From NCBI GenBank assembly GCA_938028835.1, contig CALIMJ010000003.1:1-35585 (forward strand): a DNA stretch of 35,585 nucleotides, given 5' to 3'. Positions 15,954 to 25,764 of this stretch are shown here, piece by piece. The notes beneath the pieces are model-generated. The model made no database searches. It was not told where the DNA came from and saw only the letters and a list, made by a program, of their open reading frames with translations. A program made the translations under genes and the position numbers. How positions within the stretch are numbered: the first letter of the stretch is position 1; every line of letters begins with the position of its first letter. This DNA comes from an uncultured bacterium. GTDB taxonomy: Bacteria; Sysuimicrobiota; Sysuimicrobiia; Sysuimicrobiales; Sysuimicrobiaceae.

Positions 15954-16685
15954 CTACCGCTCTGGCCGCGCCCACCGGTACGTGAGGGAGCCCGTGTACG
16001 GCGGCAGCCGCAGGTCTTCCCGGAGCCGGATCCGCACGTCCACCCCCACGGCCCGGAGCCCTTCCACGAGGCCGCCCCGGGCCCGGAGACTGGCCTCCAT
16101 GGCGTCCGCGGGGCCGATGGCCACCACCACGTACGGCGGACGTAGAACCACCCCGTCCACCACGATCCGCCGTCCCGACTGCCGGTATGCGGAGCGGCTC
16201 AGCACCCGCCGACCGTTCACCGCCACCGCCTCCGCCCCGGCCCCCCACAGCTCGTTCACCAAGCCGGCCAGGTCCAGGGCCTGGAGCTCCGCGGGTACGG
16301 GCAGTCGCGGGGCGGCGCCGGGGACGATCAGCACCTCAAGCCCGGGACCCCGCACGGGCTCCAGCCCGAGAACCATCCGGTACAGACGGATTTCCTCCAG
16401 CAGAGCCTGCGTGAGGGCCCGGCCCTGCTCGGTCAGCCGTTCGTACTCCGCCAAGCGGGACCGCAGGCGGGCCAGCTCTGCCTCCAGCACGGCCCGGTTG
16501 GCGTCCGCTCGGGCCACCAGGGCCGCCAGCTCCTCGGCCCGCTGGACCGGCGGTGCAGGGGGCCGCACATGCACCACGCTGCGGGCGTGCACCACCACCG
16601 CGAACCCTACCAGTGCCGCGACCGCCGCCAGAAGGCCGGGCACGGGGTCCGGGGGCTTTCGGTGGACGGCAACGGAGCCCCTCAC
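15954..16685 (-). CDS. DUF881-family protein with coiled coil
   Basis: The protein has 243 residues. A membrane helix at about 18-33 (LLAAVAALVGFAVVV) is followed by a long coiled coil at 48-95, rich in Glu, Arg and Leu, and a globular domain at about 108-235 (GPGLEVLIVPG, NELWGAGAEAVAVNGRRVLS, PPYVVVAIG, GVDVRIRL). This is the DUF881 layout, found in many Gram-positive and deep-branching bacteria, often beside division genes. Its function is unknown. The frame starts just before the groEL promoter, divergent, so the two upstream regions are shared. Confidence 0.85.
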   Translation of the reverse strand: MRGSVAVHRKPPDPVPGLLAAVAALVGFAVVVHARSVVHVRPPAPPVQRAEELAALVARADANRAVLEAELARLRSRLAEYERLTEQGRALTQALLEEIRLYRMVLGLEPVRGPGLEVLIVPGAAPRLPVPAELQALDLAGLVNELWGAGAEAVAVNGRRVLSRSAYRQSGRRIVVDGVVLRPPYVVVAIGPADAMEASLRARGGLVEGLRAVGVDVRIRLREDLRLPPYTGSLTYRWARPER

Positions 16686-16710
16686 GCCCCCAGGCTACCA
16701 CGGGCCGGGG

Positions 16711-18411
<1,701 letters not shown>

Positions 18412-18430
18412 CCCGTACCCTGGGGATCCT

Positions 18431-18463
18431 GCGCGGGGCCGGAGCTGCGCTCCGGCCCCGCGC
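18431..18463. terminator. Perfect 15-bp hairpin, bidirectional terminator
   Basis: GCGCGGGGCCGGAGC (18431-18445) pairs exactly with GCTCCGGCCCCGCGC (18449-18463) across a 3-base loop. It lies 19 bases after the groEL stop and directly abuts the stop of the convergent FAD oxidase gene at 18465. The sequence is self-complementary, so it can serve both transcripts; only a short TTT follows on the plus strand. Confidence 0.75.
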
Positions 18464-18464
18464 T

Positions 18465-19907
18465 TTACAGCAGCTTGCCCGGGTTCAGGATCCCCTTCGG
18501 GTCCAGGGCCTGCTTGACTGCCCGCAGCACGTCCAGCCCCGCTCCCAGGGCCTCGGGCACCAGGTGGTGCAGCTTGACCCCGGCACCGTGGCAGTACTCA
18601 AGGCCACCTCCCGCACGCAACGCCTGGCGCAGCAGCCAGTCGCTCACCTCCGCCAGCCGCCGCCGGTCCGTTTCCTCCGCGGGGTCGCCGTGGGGGTCCG
18701 CGTACGCCACGCTCACCAGCTCAGGGCAACCCCACAGGCCGAACTCCGCCAGCCGGTAGCCCTCACGGGAAAGGCGTTCGAACGCCGCCTGCCGGAACTC
18801 CAGGACCGCGCTGGCGGGCAGCGACACGCACAGGTAGTCGAACAGCCGGCCCCACCGCGCCCGCACCCGGGCGTCGGGCTGCGCCCGCACGCGCCGGGCG
18901 AACTCCCGCCCGGGCTGGTGGCGCGTCCGCCAGAACTCTGTGGCGTCCTCATCCGGCAGTCGCTGCGCGGCGTGCTTCTCCGCGATCCGCAGGCTGCGGT
19001 CCACAGCCCCTTCCACCACCTCCTGGGGGCCGTCGAAGCCCACGTACACGGTGGTCTCCGTGCGGAACCCGCCGGGTGCCGCTTCTCCGGTCCCGGGTTC
19101 CTCTCCCACGTCCAGGACCGCGGGCTGCAGCCTGACCTCCACCAGCGCCAGCACCCAGTTCCAGGCGTCCTCGAAGCGGCGGAAGCGCAGGGCCACCAGC
19201 CGCTCCGCCTCCGGTTTCGGCCACAGGCGCAGCACCGCCGCGGTCACGACCCCCAGGGTTCCTTCCGACCCGCAGAACAGGCGGTGCAGCTCCGGCCCGG
19301 GCCCCGGTGCCGGCACCGCGGGCGTCCGGACCAGCCGGCCGCCTGCCAGCACCACTTCCACCCCCAGCACCTGGTCCGCCATCCGGCCGTAACCGCCCAC
19401 CCGGTACCCTGCGCCGTTGGTGGAGATCGCCCCGCCCACGGTGGCCACGTGCACGCTCCACGGGTCGTGGGCGAAGAACAGGCCGTGCGCATCCAGAGCT
19501 TCGCCCAGATCCGAAAGCAGCACGCCCGCCTCGGCCTCCACGGTACGGTCTTGCCGGCTCACCCTGCGGATCCGGTTCAGGCCCCTCAGGTCGAGGGTCA
19601 CAGCACCGGCCACCGCCACCGCACCCCCCATCACCCCGCTGCCGCCGCCGAAGGGGACCACCGGGACGCCCTCCTCCTGCGCCCACTCCAGCAGTCGGCA
19701 CACGTCGTCCACGCTTGTGGCGCGGACCACCGCCGCCGGCAGGGCGTCCGCGCGGAAGCCGGACCGGTACGCCCTCGCGGCCGCGAGGGCGTCCGCGGCG
19801 TACCGCGCCAGGTCATCGGGTTCCGTGAGGACTCGGCCGGGAAAGCGCCGGGCGAGGGCCTGCTGCAGCGCCGTACATGAGGAGGGGTCGTTGTGGGGTC
19901 TGGACAC
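18465..19907 (-). CDS. FAD-binding oxidase, GlcD/D-2-hydroxyacid dehydrogenase type
   Basis: The protein has 480 residues from a GTG with GGAGGTGAG upstream. The first 240 residues form the FAD-binding domain of the vanillyl-alcohol oxidase fold: VPVVPFGGGSGVMGGAV, then the phosphate loop HVATVGGAISTNGAG and MADQVLGVEVVLAGG. The C-terminal domain ends with ALGAGLDVLRAVKQALDPKGILNPGKLL, the usual last motif of GlcD and D-lactate dehydrogenase-like enzymes. It would oxidise a D-2-hydroxyacid such as glycolate, lactate or 2-hydroxyglutarate. No GlcE/F subunits lie nearby. It follows dnaE2 by 81 bases but probably has its own regulation; this is uncertain. Confidence 0.9.
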   Translation of the reverse strand: MSRPHNDPSSCTALQQALARRFPGRVLTEPDDLARYAADALAAARAYRSGFRADALPAAVVRATSVDDVCRLLEWAQEEGVPVVPFGGGSGVMGGAVAVAGAVTLDLRGLNRIRRVSRQDRTVEAEAGVLLSDLGEALDAHGLFFAHDPWSVHVATVGGAISTNGAGYRVGGYGRMADQVLGVEVVLAGGRLVRTPAVPAPGPGPELHRLFCGSEGTLGVVTAAVLRLWPKPEAERLVALRFRRFEDAWNWVLALVEVRLQPAVLDVGEEPGTGEAAPGGFRTETTVYVGFDGPQEVVEGAVDRSLRIAEKHAAQRLPDEDATEFWRTRHQPGREFARRVRAQPDARVRARWGRLFDYLCVSLPASAVLEFRQAAFERLSREGYRLAEFGLWGCPELVSVAYADPHGDPAEETDRRRLAEVSDWLLRQALRAGGGLEYCHGAGVKLHHLVPEALGAGLDVLRAVKQALDPKGILNPGKLL

Positions 19908-19988
19908 GGTCTCACCTCCTCCAGCAATGGTACCGCCGCAGGAGGCCCTGCGCGCACGCGGGGCGAGCGTCCCGAGCAGGTGGGCTGC

Positions 19989-22900
19989 CTATCGAAAGTC
20001 TCGGCTGCGGACGCGGACGGGACGGGTCCGGGAAGGTGACCAGAAGCGCTCCGCCACCAGGTGCACCACCCCGTCCTCTACCTGCAGGCGGCCGGTGACG
20101 CCCAGGAACGAGGCGGTGGTGGCCAGCAGCCGGTACCGGTCGAACACGTCGCGCCAGGCCACCACGTTCACGAACCCTGTCTCGTCCTCGAGGGTGAAGA
20201 ACCGCACCCCGCCCGCCCGCTCCGGCGCCTGCCGGCAGATCACCAGCCCCGCGTACCGCACCCGTGCGCCGTCCCGCATGACCGCCACCGTGCGCGCGTC
20301 CGGGAGGCCGCGGTCTGCGAGCCAAGGCCGCAGGGGCTGCAGGGGGTGGCCGCGGGCGCTGTGGTCGGTGGCCTCGTAGTCCCACCGGATGGCCTCCAGC
20401 AGCGACAGGGGCTCGAAGGCCACGGGGCCCTCCGGTACGTCAGCGGGAAGCGCGTCGCCCTTCCTTTTTAGCAGCGCCCGCACCTCCCACAGCGCTTCCC
20501 GCCGGCCGAGCCCGAAGCCCGAGAACGCGTCCGCCTCCGCGAGGCTTAACAGGGCCCGGCGGCCCAACCCCGTGCGCCGCACGAACTCCCCCAGCGACCG
20601 CCACCCGCCCTCCGCGCGGGAGTTCAGGATGCGCCGCCCGTCCTGCTCCCCGAGCCCCTTCACGTACCGCAGGCCCACCCGTACCGCGAGTCCGTCGCGG
20701 CTGTGCGCGCACGGCTCCAGGGTGCAGTCCCAGTCGCTGTGCAGCACGTCCACGGGACGGACCACCACCCCGTGCCGGCGCGCGTCGTCCACGAGGGTGT
20801 GCACCGCGTAGAAGCCCATGGGCTGTGCGTTCAGCAACGCGCAGACGAACTCCGGCAGGAAGTGGCAGCGCAGGTACGCGGTGGCGTACGCGATGAGGGC
20901 GAAGCTGGCCGCGTGGGACTCCGGGAAGCCGTACGAACCGAACCCCTGGATCTGCCGGAACACCCGCTCCGCGAACTCCGGCGGGATTCCCCGCTCCACC
21001 ATCCCCGCGATCAACCGCTGCCGGTGCCGTTCCAGCCGCCCGCTGCGCTGCCAGGCACCGAGATCTCGCCGGAGCTGGTCTGCTTCTCCGGGGGTGTAGC
21101 CTGCGGCCACCACCGCGAGCCGGATCACCTGCTCCTGGAACAGCGGCACGCCCAACGTCTTCTCCAGCACGGGGATCAGGCACGGGTGGGGGTAGGTGAC
21201 GGGTTCCAGCCCCTGGCGGCGGCGCAGGTACGCCTCCAGCATCCCGCCCTCGATGGGTCCGGGCCGGATGATGGCCACCTGGACCACCAGGTCGTAGTAG
21301 TTGCGGGGCTGCAGCCGCGGGGCGATGGCCATCTGTGCGCGGCTCTCGATCTGGAACACGCCCACGGTGTCCTGCCGGCGGATCATCTCGAAGGTGTCGG
21401 GGTCGTCGGATGGGATCCGGTCCAACCCCACCTCCACTCCTCGGTGCTCCCGCACCAGCTTCGTGCACCGGTCCAGCAGGGTGAGCCCGCCCAGCCCCAG
21501 CAGGTCCACCTTGAACAGGCCCAGGGCTTCCAGGTCGGACTTGTCCCACTGCACCACGGTACGGCCCGGCATGGCCGCGTTCTCCACGGGCACCAGGTCG
21601 CACACGGGCTCGCTGCCCAGCAGGAAGCCGCCGGGGTGGATGGAGAGGTGGCGGGGAAAGCCCACCAGCTCTGCGGTGAGGGAGGAGAGGTGGCGGTACA
21701 CGGGCGCTTCCGGGTCCAACCCGGCCTCCCGCAGCACCCGGGGGGACAGCTCCCCGTGCAGGTCCACCAGCTTGCTGAGCCGGTCCACCGTCACCAGCGG
21801 CACTCCCAGCACCCTGCCCACGTCGCGCAGCGCGGAGCGGACCCGGTAGCGGATCTTGTTGGCCACCATGGCCGCCCGTTCCCGCCCGTACTTGCGGTAC
21901 ATCCACTGGATCACTTCCTCGCGGCGGTCGTGCTGGATGTCCAGGTCGATGTCGGGAGGCTCCGCCCGCTCCCGCGACAGGAACCGCTCGAACAGCAGCT
22001 CCATGCGGACCGGGTCCACCGCGGTGATCCCCAGGCAGTAGCACACCGCGGAGTTGGCGGCAGACCCTCTCCCCTGGCACAGGATCCCCTGGCTGTGGCA
22101 GAAGGCCACCACGTCGTGCACGGTGAGGAAGTAGCCCACGTAGTCCAGCTCCTCGATGAGCGCCAGCTCCCGTTCCAGCTGCGCGGCCACCTCGGGAGGG
22201 ACGGCCCCCCCGTAGCGCCTGCGTGCGCCTTCGAAGGTGAGCTGCCGGAGCCACTGCCCGGAGGTGTAACCCTCGGGCAGCCACTCGGACGGGTACCGGT
22301 AACGCAGTTCCCGCAGGGAGAACGAGCACCGTTGCGCGATCTCCTGGGTGCGCCGGACGGAGGCGGGGTCGTCCAAAAACAGCGCGGCAAACTCCTCCCC
22401 CGACTTCAGGGCGTGCTCCGCGTTGGGCCGGATGCGCCGCCCGGCCTCTGCCAGCGTGACGCCCCACCGCACGCAGGTCAGCACATCCTGCAGGGGCTGG
22501 CGCGCGGGGGTGTGGTAGAGGACCTCGGAGCCGGCCACCGTGGGGACCCCGTAGCGGGAAGCGAGCTGGCGAGTGCGGGCTTCCACCACCGCGTCGGAGA
22601 ACCGACGGTGGCGGGCTACCAGCAGGTACAGGCGGTCCGAAAACGCGTCGCGGAGCATGCCGGCCACGGGGCCCGGATCCTCCTCGGAAGCCAGAAGGCT
22701 CCCCTCCCCGCCCCACAGGGCCACCAGCCCCGCGGCGTGCTCGCACACCTCCTCCCAGGTGACCTCGCTGCTGCCCTTCTGGGACCGCAGGCGTCCGCGC
22801 GTCAGCAACCGGCACAGGTTGCGGTACCCTTCCCGGTCCTGGGCCAGCAGGACCACGTGGGTGCCGTCGCACACCGACACCTGAGCGCCCACCAGCAGGT

Positions 22901-23075
22901 GCAAACCCACCTCCTCCGCGGCCAGCAACGCTTCCACCGCGCCGTACACCCCGTCGCGGTCCGTGAGAGCGAGGGCAGGGAGGCCGAGCTCGTGCGCGGT
23001 GCGCACCAGCTCCTCCGGGTGGCTGGCGCCCTCCAGGAAGGAGTGGTTGCTCTTGCACCACAGGGGCGCGTACAC
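19989..23075 (-). CDS. dnaE2: Error-prone DNA polymerase III alpha subunit (ImuC/DnaE2)
   Basis: The protein has 1028 residues. It starts with a PHP domain (CKSNHSFLEGASHPEEL, then ALALTDRDGVYGAVEA), which lacks some metal ligands in this subfamily. The polymerase core has GRGSAANS at 335-342 and the catalytic PDIDLD at about 374-379, with Asp375 and Asp377 as metal ligands. A helix-hairpin region and an OB-like domain (YAGLVICRQ, FFTLEDETGFVNVVAW) close the protein. The end RSRDFR is normal for DnaE2. It makes error-prone synthesis opposite damage together with ImuA and ImuB. Its GTG lies one base after the imuB stop. Confidence 0.95.
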   Translation of the reverse strand: MYAPLWCKSNHSFLEGASHPEELVRTAHELGLPALALTDRDGVYGAVEALLAAEEVGLHLLVGAQVSVCDGTHVVLLAQDREGYRNLCRLLTRGRLRSQKGSSEVTWEEVCEHAAGLVALWGGEGSLLASEEDPGPVAGMLRDAFSDRLYLLVARHRRFSDAVVEARTRQLASRYGVPTVAGSEVLYHTPARQPLQDVLTCVRWGVTLAEAGRRIRPNAEHALKSGEEFAALFLDDPASVRRTQEIAQRCSFSLRELRYRYPSEWLPEGYTSGQWLRQLTFEGARRRYGGAVPPEVAAQLERELALIEELDYVGYFLTVHDVVAFCHSQGILCQGRGSAANSAVCYCLGITAVDPVRMELLFERFLSRERAEPPDIDLDIQHDRREEVIQWMYRKYGRERAAMVANKIRYRVRSALRDVGRVLGVPLVTVDRLSKLVDLHGELSPRVLREAGLDPEAPVYRHLSSLTAELVGFPRHLSIHPGGFLLGSEPVCDLVPVENAAMPGRTVVQWDKSDLEALGLFKVDLLGLGGLTLLDRCTKLVREHRGVEVGLDRIPSDDPDTFEMIRRQDTVGVFQIESRAQMAIAPRLQPRNYYDLVVQVAIIRPGPIEGGMLEAYLRRRQGLEPVTYPHPCLIPVLEKTLGVPLFQEQVIRLAVVAAGYTPGEADQLRRDLGAWQRSGRLERHRQRLIAGMVERGIPPEFAERVFRQIQGFGSYGFPESHAASFALIAYATAYLRCHFLPEFVCALLNAQPMGFYAVHTLVDDARRHGVVVRPVDVLHSDWDCTLEPCAHSRDGLAVRVGLRYVKGLGEQDGRRILNSRAEGGWRSLGEFVRRTGLGRRALLSLAEADAFSGFGLGRREALWEVRALLKRKGDALPADVPEGPVAFEPLSLLEAIRWDYEATDHSARGHPLQPLRPWLADRGLPDARTVAVMRDGARVRYAGLVICRQAPERAGGVRFFTLEDETGFVNVVAWRDVFDRYRLLATTASFLGVTGRLQVEDGVVHLVAERFWSPSRTRPVRVRSRDFR

Positions 23076-23076
23076 C

Positions 23077-24510
23077 TCACTCCACCCGTCCCTGCAGGAA
23101 CCACCGGCGCCTGCGGTGGTCGTAGTACACCCACAGGAGCTCGCCTGCCTCGGTCTCCAGGAAGTAGTAGGACCGGTGCACGCGCCGCACCCACCACCCT
23201 CCCGTGACCTCCTCCGGGCCGAAGGCCGTCCGGTGGGCAGGCAGCCCGTCGAGGGGAACCGGTTTGCGGTACACCCGGCGGACCAGGACGGGTTCTCGAG
23301 CCACCGGGCGTCTGGGCGGCCGCACGCGGTCTACAGGGACCCACCCGTAACGGGCTTCCGGGAGGTGCCCGTCGCGCAGCACCGCCCGGACCACCGAGCC
23401 GTCCCCGAACTCCGCCCGCAGGCGGGCCAGGGCGCGTGCGGCTTCCTCGGGGTCCCGCCGGGCCACGGGCACGGCCTGCAGTTGCTCGGGTCCGGCCCTT
23501 GTCCCCTCCACGCGCACCCACGCTTCCACCACGCCCGCTCCCCAGGGCAGGGAACTCAGCCGTAGCCGTACGAGGTCGGCGAGTTGGGAGGAGTCCAGGG
23601 TGGGCGTTGCAGGTCGGACCTCGGTGACCATCAGCCGACCGTCCTGTTGCCGCAGGGAGAGCCCTACAACGGAGGCTGCCTCCCCGCGCTGCGCCAGGAT
23701 CTGCAGCAGGGGATCCAGGGCGCTCTTCACCGCGAACACCAGGCGCACGAGGTCGGACTCCGGTGCGTCCAGCACCACCTGACGCACCAGCTCTTCCCGC
23801 TGGACCCTCGGCCGTAGGGGGTCGAAGACGCTCGCCGTGGCCAGCCGATGCACCTCCGCCACCGGGTGGCCGAACCGCTCCCGAAGCCCCACCTCCGGGA
23901 GAGCCCGCAGATCCTGGACCGTGCGCACCCCGAGCTTCTCCAAACCTTCCACCGCCTGCGGGTCCAGCCCGAGTTCCCGCAACCGCACCCGGCCCGCGGC
24001 CGTGTGCTCTTCCTCCGGGGAAGGGAACACCCTCACCCCGCGACACGCCCTCGCCACCGCGTAGGTCCCGAACCGGGAAAACCCCACCACCACCGTGGCC
24101 TCCCAACCGGACCGGGCCAGGTGGTCCCGCAACCTGACCGCCCATGCCTCCAGGGAGGGGTGCAGCAACTCGAGTCCCGTGACATCCAGCCAGAAGGTGC
24201 CGGGGTCGTCCGCACGCTCCACCCGCGGGCTGAACCGGTACAGCTGCTCGGCCAGCTTCTCCACCTCCGCGCTTACCTCAGGAGCCACCACGCCGACACG
24301 CAGGGTGGGCAGAAGTGCCAGAGCGGTGGCGTACGTCAGACCGGGAGCCACCCCGGCCTGGCGGGCCTCCTCGTTGACCCACACCAGACGGGCACGGGGC
24401 CGGTCCTCCTCCGCTACGGCTACGGGGTAACCCTTCCACTCCGGGTGGTGACGGAGGAGCACCTGGAGAGGGAAGGCGGGGAGGCTAACGCACGCCAGCC
24501 GGACCGACAT
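23077..24510 (-). CDS. imuB: ImuB, inactive Y-family polymerase-like mutasome subunit
   Basis: The protein has 477 residues from an ATG with GGAAGAG upstream. The N-terminus MSVRLACVSLPAFPLQVLL holds the Y-family position where the first catalytic Asp should be, and it is Cys/Ser here, so the polymerase is presumably dead. The second motif FWLDVTGLELLHP keeps a single Asp. A helix-hairpin-helix-like segment (LRELGLDPQAVEGLEKLGVRTVQDL) and a little-finger domain follow. The end with GGWWVRRVHRSYYFLETEAGELLWVYYDHRRRRWFLQG is the usual C-terminus of ImuB. It recruits DnaE2 and the sliding clamp to lesions. imuA overlaps it by 26 bases. Confidence 0.93.
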   Translation of the reverse strand: MSVRLACVSLPAFPLQVLLRHHPEWKGYPVAVAEEDRPRARLVWVNEEARQAGVAPGLTYATALALLPTLRVGVVAPEVSAEVEKLAEQLYRFSPRVERADDPGTFWLDVTGLELLHPSLEAWAVRLRDHLARSGWEATVVVGFSRFGTYAVARACRGVRVFPSPEEEHTAAGRVRLRELGLDPQAVEGLEKLGVRTVQDLRALPEVGLRERFGHPVAEVHRLATASVFDPLRPRVQREELVRQVVLDAPESDLVRLVFAVKSALDPLLQILAQRGEAASVVGLSLRQQDGRLMVTEVRPATPTLDSSQLADLVRLRLSSLPWGAGVVEAWVRVEGTRAGPEQLQAVPVARRDPEEAARALARLRAEFGDGSVVRAVLRDGHLPEARYGWVPVDRVRPPRRPVAREPVLVRRVYRKPVPLDGLPAHRTAFGPEEVTGGWWVRRVHRSYYFLETEAGELLWVYYDHRRRRWFLQGRVE

Positions 24511-25084
24511 AGCTCTTCCGGAACGTCCAGCCCGTCCCGCGGCGCTTGTCCCGCAGGGGGTACAGCGTGCACGCAAACACCCCCGGGGAGGTCCGCTCCC
24601 TGCGGACGTGCGCCCGCAGGGACACCAGCGGACTCAGGGAGGGGACCTCCGGGGGCGTCTGGGTGAGACACACCACCGCGGCTCCGTGGCGCTGCGCGAG
24701 TGCCAGAAGCCGGCTTTGGACGGCCAGAGGGAGTTCGGCGTCTTTGGTGAGGTCCAGTACCACCAGCCCGAACCCACCGGAGCGCACCAGGCGATCTGTG
24801 GCGCGTGCAGCCGCCTGGGCGTCCTGCACCCGCACCACCACCAGGGAATCCAGGTCCACTCCGGAGGTAGCCAGGTCGGGTGGGTAGAAGTCGCTGTCCA
24901 CCGACACCCAGGCCACGGGGTCGCCAGCCCTCTGAGCGTCCGCCACCAGCTCCGTGGCCAGGGTCAGGACAGCTGGTCCCGAGAGCTGGACCAAGCGGCC
25001 ACACACCTCCCTGAAGCTCCAGGTGCCGCCCCCCTCCGGTAGGGGCCGCGGAGGGGACAGGACTCCTAAGGTCGCGTCGCGCAC
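24485..25084 (-). CDS. imuA: ImuA, RecA-like mutasome subunit (short, Walker A lost)
   Basis: The protein has 199 residues from a GTG. It occupies the ImuA place upstream of imuB and shows a RecA-like strand order: TLATELVADAQ, VAWVSVDSDFYPPDL, a Walker B-like FGLVVLDL, and RLLALAQRHGAAVVCLTQTPP. The usual P-loop is replaced by LSGPAVLTLATEL, with no GKT, so ATP binding is doubtful. It is shorter than typical ImuA/SulA-like proteins. It starts the SOS cassette, is preceded by the LexA box, and its stop lies inside imuB by 26 bases. The order imuA-imuB-dnaE2 supports the call even though primary similarity is low. Confidence 0.8.
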   Translation of the reverse strand: MRDATLGVLSPPRPLPEGGGTWSFREVCGRLVQLSGPAVLTLATELVADAQRAGDPVAWVSVDSDFYPPDLATSGVDLDSLVVVRVQDAQAAARATDRLVRSGGFGLVVLDLTKDAELPLAVQSRLLALAQRHGAAVVCLTQTPPEVPSLSPLVSLRAHVRRERTSPGVFACTLYPLRDKRRGTGWTFRKSYVGPAGVR

Positions 25085-25148
25085 GAAGGCCTCACCCTTC
25101 AGGGCGCCGATGCGGTGGGGTGACGCGGTGGGCAGCGCCCCGAGTCAA

Positions 25149-25182
25149 CTTATAGCGTACATGTGTTCGCAAAATGAGTCAA
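25149..25182 (-). promoter_or_regulatory. LexA-type SOS operator and promoter of imuA-imuB-dnaE2
   Basis: On the minus strand CGAACACATGTACG (25169 to 25156) matches the Gram-positive LexA box CGAACRNRYGTTYG at 13 of 14 positions. A TTGACT -35 (25182 to 25177) lies above it, and TACGCT (25159 to 25154, 17 bases away) or TATAAG (25154 to 25149) can act as -10, so repressor would block polymerase. The imuA GTG lies about 65 bases downstream. Confidence 0.75.
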
Positions 25183-25764
25183 GCTCTTCCCTGTGGCTCC
25201 CGGGGGTCCGTCCGCCGCCTGCGAGGCTTCGGCCTGGGTACCCTCGTGTTGCTGCTGTTCGGCCTGCCCGCATGGGCGGGCGAGGCGGCCCGGATCACGC
25301 TGACGCTGACGTCGGGCGCCGACGGCGCACCATGGGTTACGGCGCTGGTGACCGACGCGGAGGGCACGCCGGTCCCCGAGGCGTCCGTGCTGTTCAGGCT
25401 CCGCACGGCCTTTGGCTGGCTCACACTGGAGGAGCAGTCGACGGATGCCAGCGGTCAGGCGCGGATCCGCCTTCCCGCCCGGGTGTGGGCTACGGAGATC
25501 CGGGCTGAAAGCGGCGACGTGGAGGGTGTGGGCGCGACCCTAAGCGTGGGGACACTAGCGCCCGGCAGCCCTCGGGTACGACCGAATCGCGACGTGCTCA
25601 GGGCCCTGAGCCCACAGCCGGCCCTGATCAGTCCGGGTCCACCGCCGCAGCTGGTGGCCCTACTCGCGCTGGTCCGCGGCGGCATCTGGGCGACCTACGG
25701 ATATGTCGCCTGGCTCCTGTGGCGCATTCGGAGCTCGGGCCCCTCACAGGGTTCCAGGTCCTAA
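25174..25764 (+). CDS. Secreted or membrane protein with Ig-like region, divergent from the SOS cassette
   Basis: I do not assign this 196-residue protein to a named family. A signal peptide or anchor (LGTLVLLLFGLPAWA) is followed by a short beta-rich region at about 37-125 (ITLTLTSGADGAPWV, VTDAEGTPVPEASVLFRL, TDASGQARIRLP), resembling carboxypeptidase-regulatory or Ig-like folds. A Pro-rich linker and a C-terminal helix (about 163-184) follow. The ATG at 25174 has no ribosome binding site and lies only five bases from the LexA box and inside the promoter region on the other strand, so it may be leaderless and share SOS regulation. Its stop overlaps the stop of the M20 peptidase gene. Confidence 0.65.
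   Translation: MSQALPCGSRGSVRRLRGFGLGTLVLLLFGLPAWAGEAARITLTLTSGADGAPWVTALVTDAEGTPVPEASVLFRLRTAFGWLTLEEQSTDASGQARIRLPARVWATEIRAESGDVEGVGATLSVGTLAPGSPRVRPNRDVLRALSPQPALISPGPPPQLVALLALVRGGIWATYGYVAWLLWRIRSSGPSQGSRS

Noticed and set aside
20440-23061. Very long alternative frame on the minus strand inside dnaE2
   Set aside because: It shifts the same bases by one frame and gives Gly/Arg-rich text with no motif.
20703-23207. 834-residue plus-strand frame opposite dnaE2
   Set aside because: Gln/His-rich shadow of the dnaE2 codons; no start signal and no motif.
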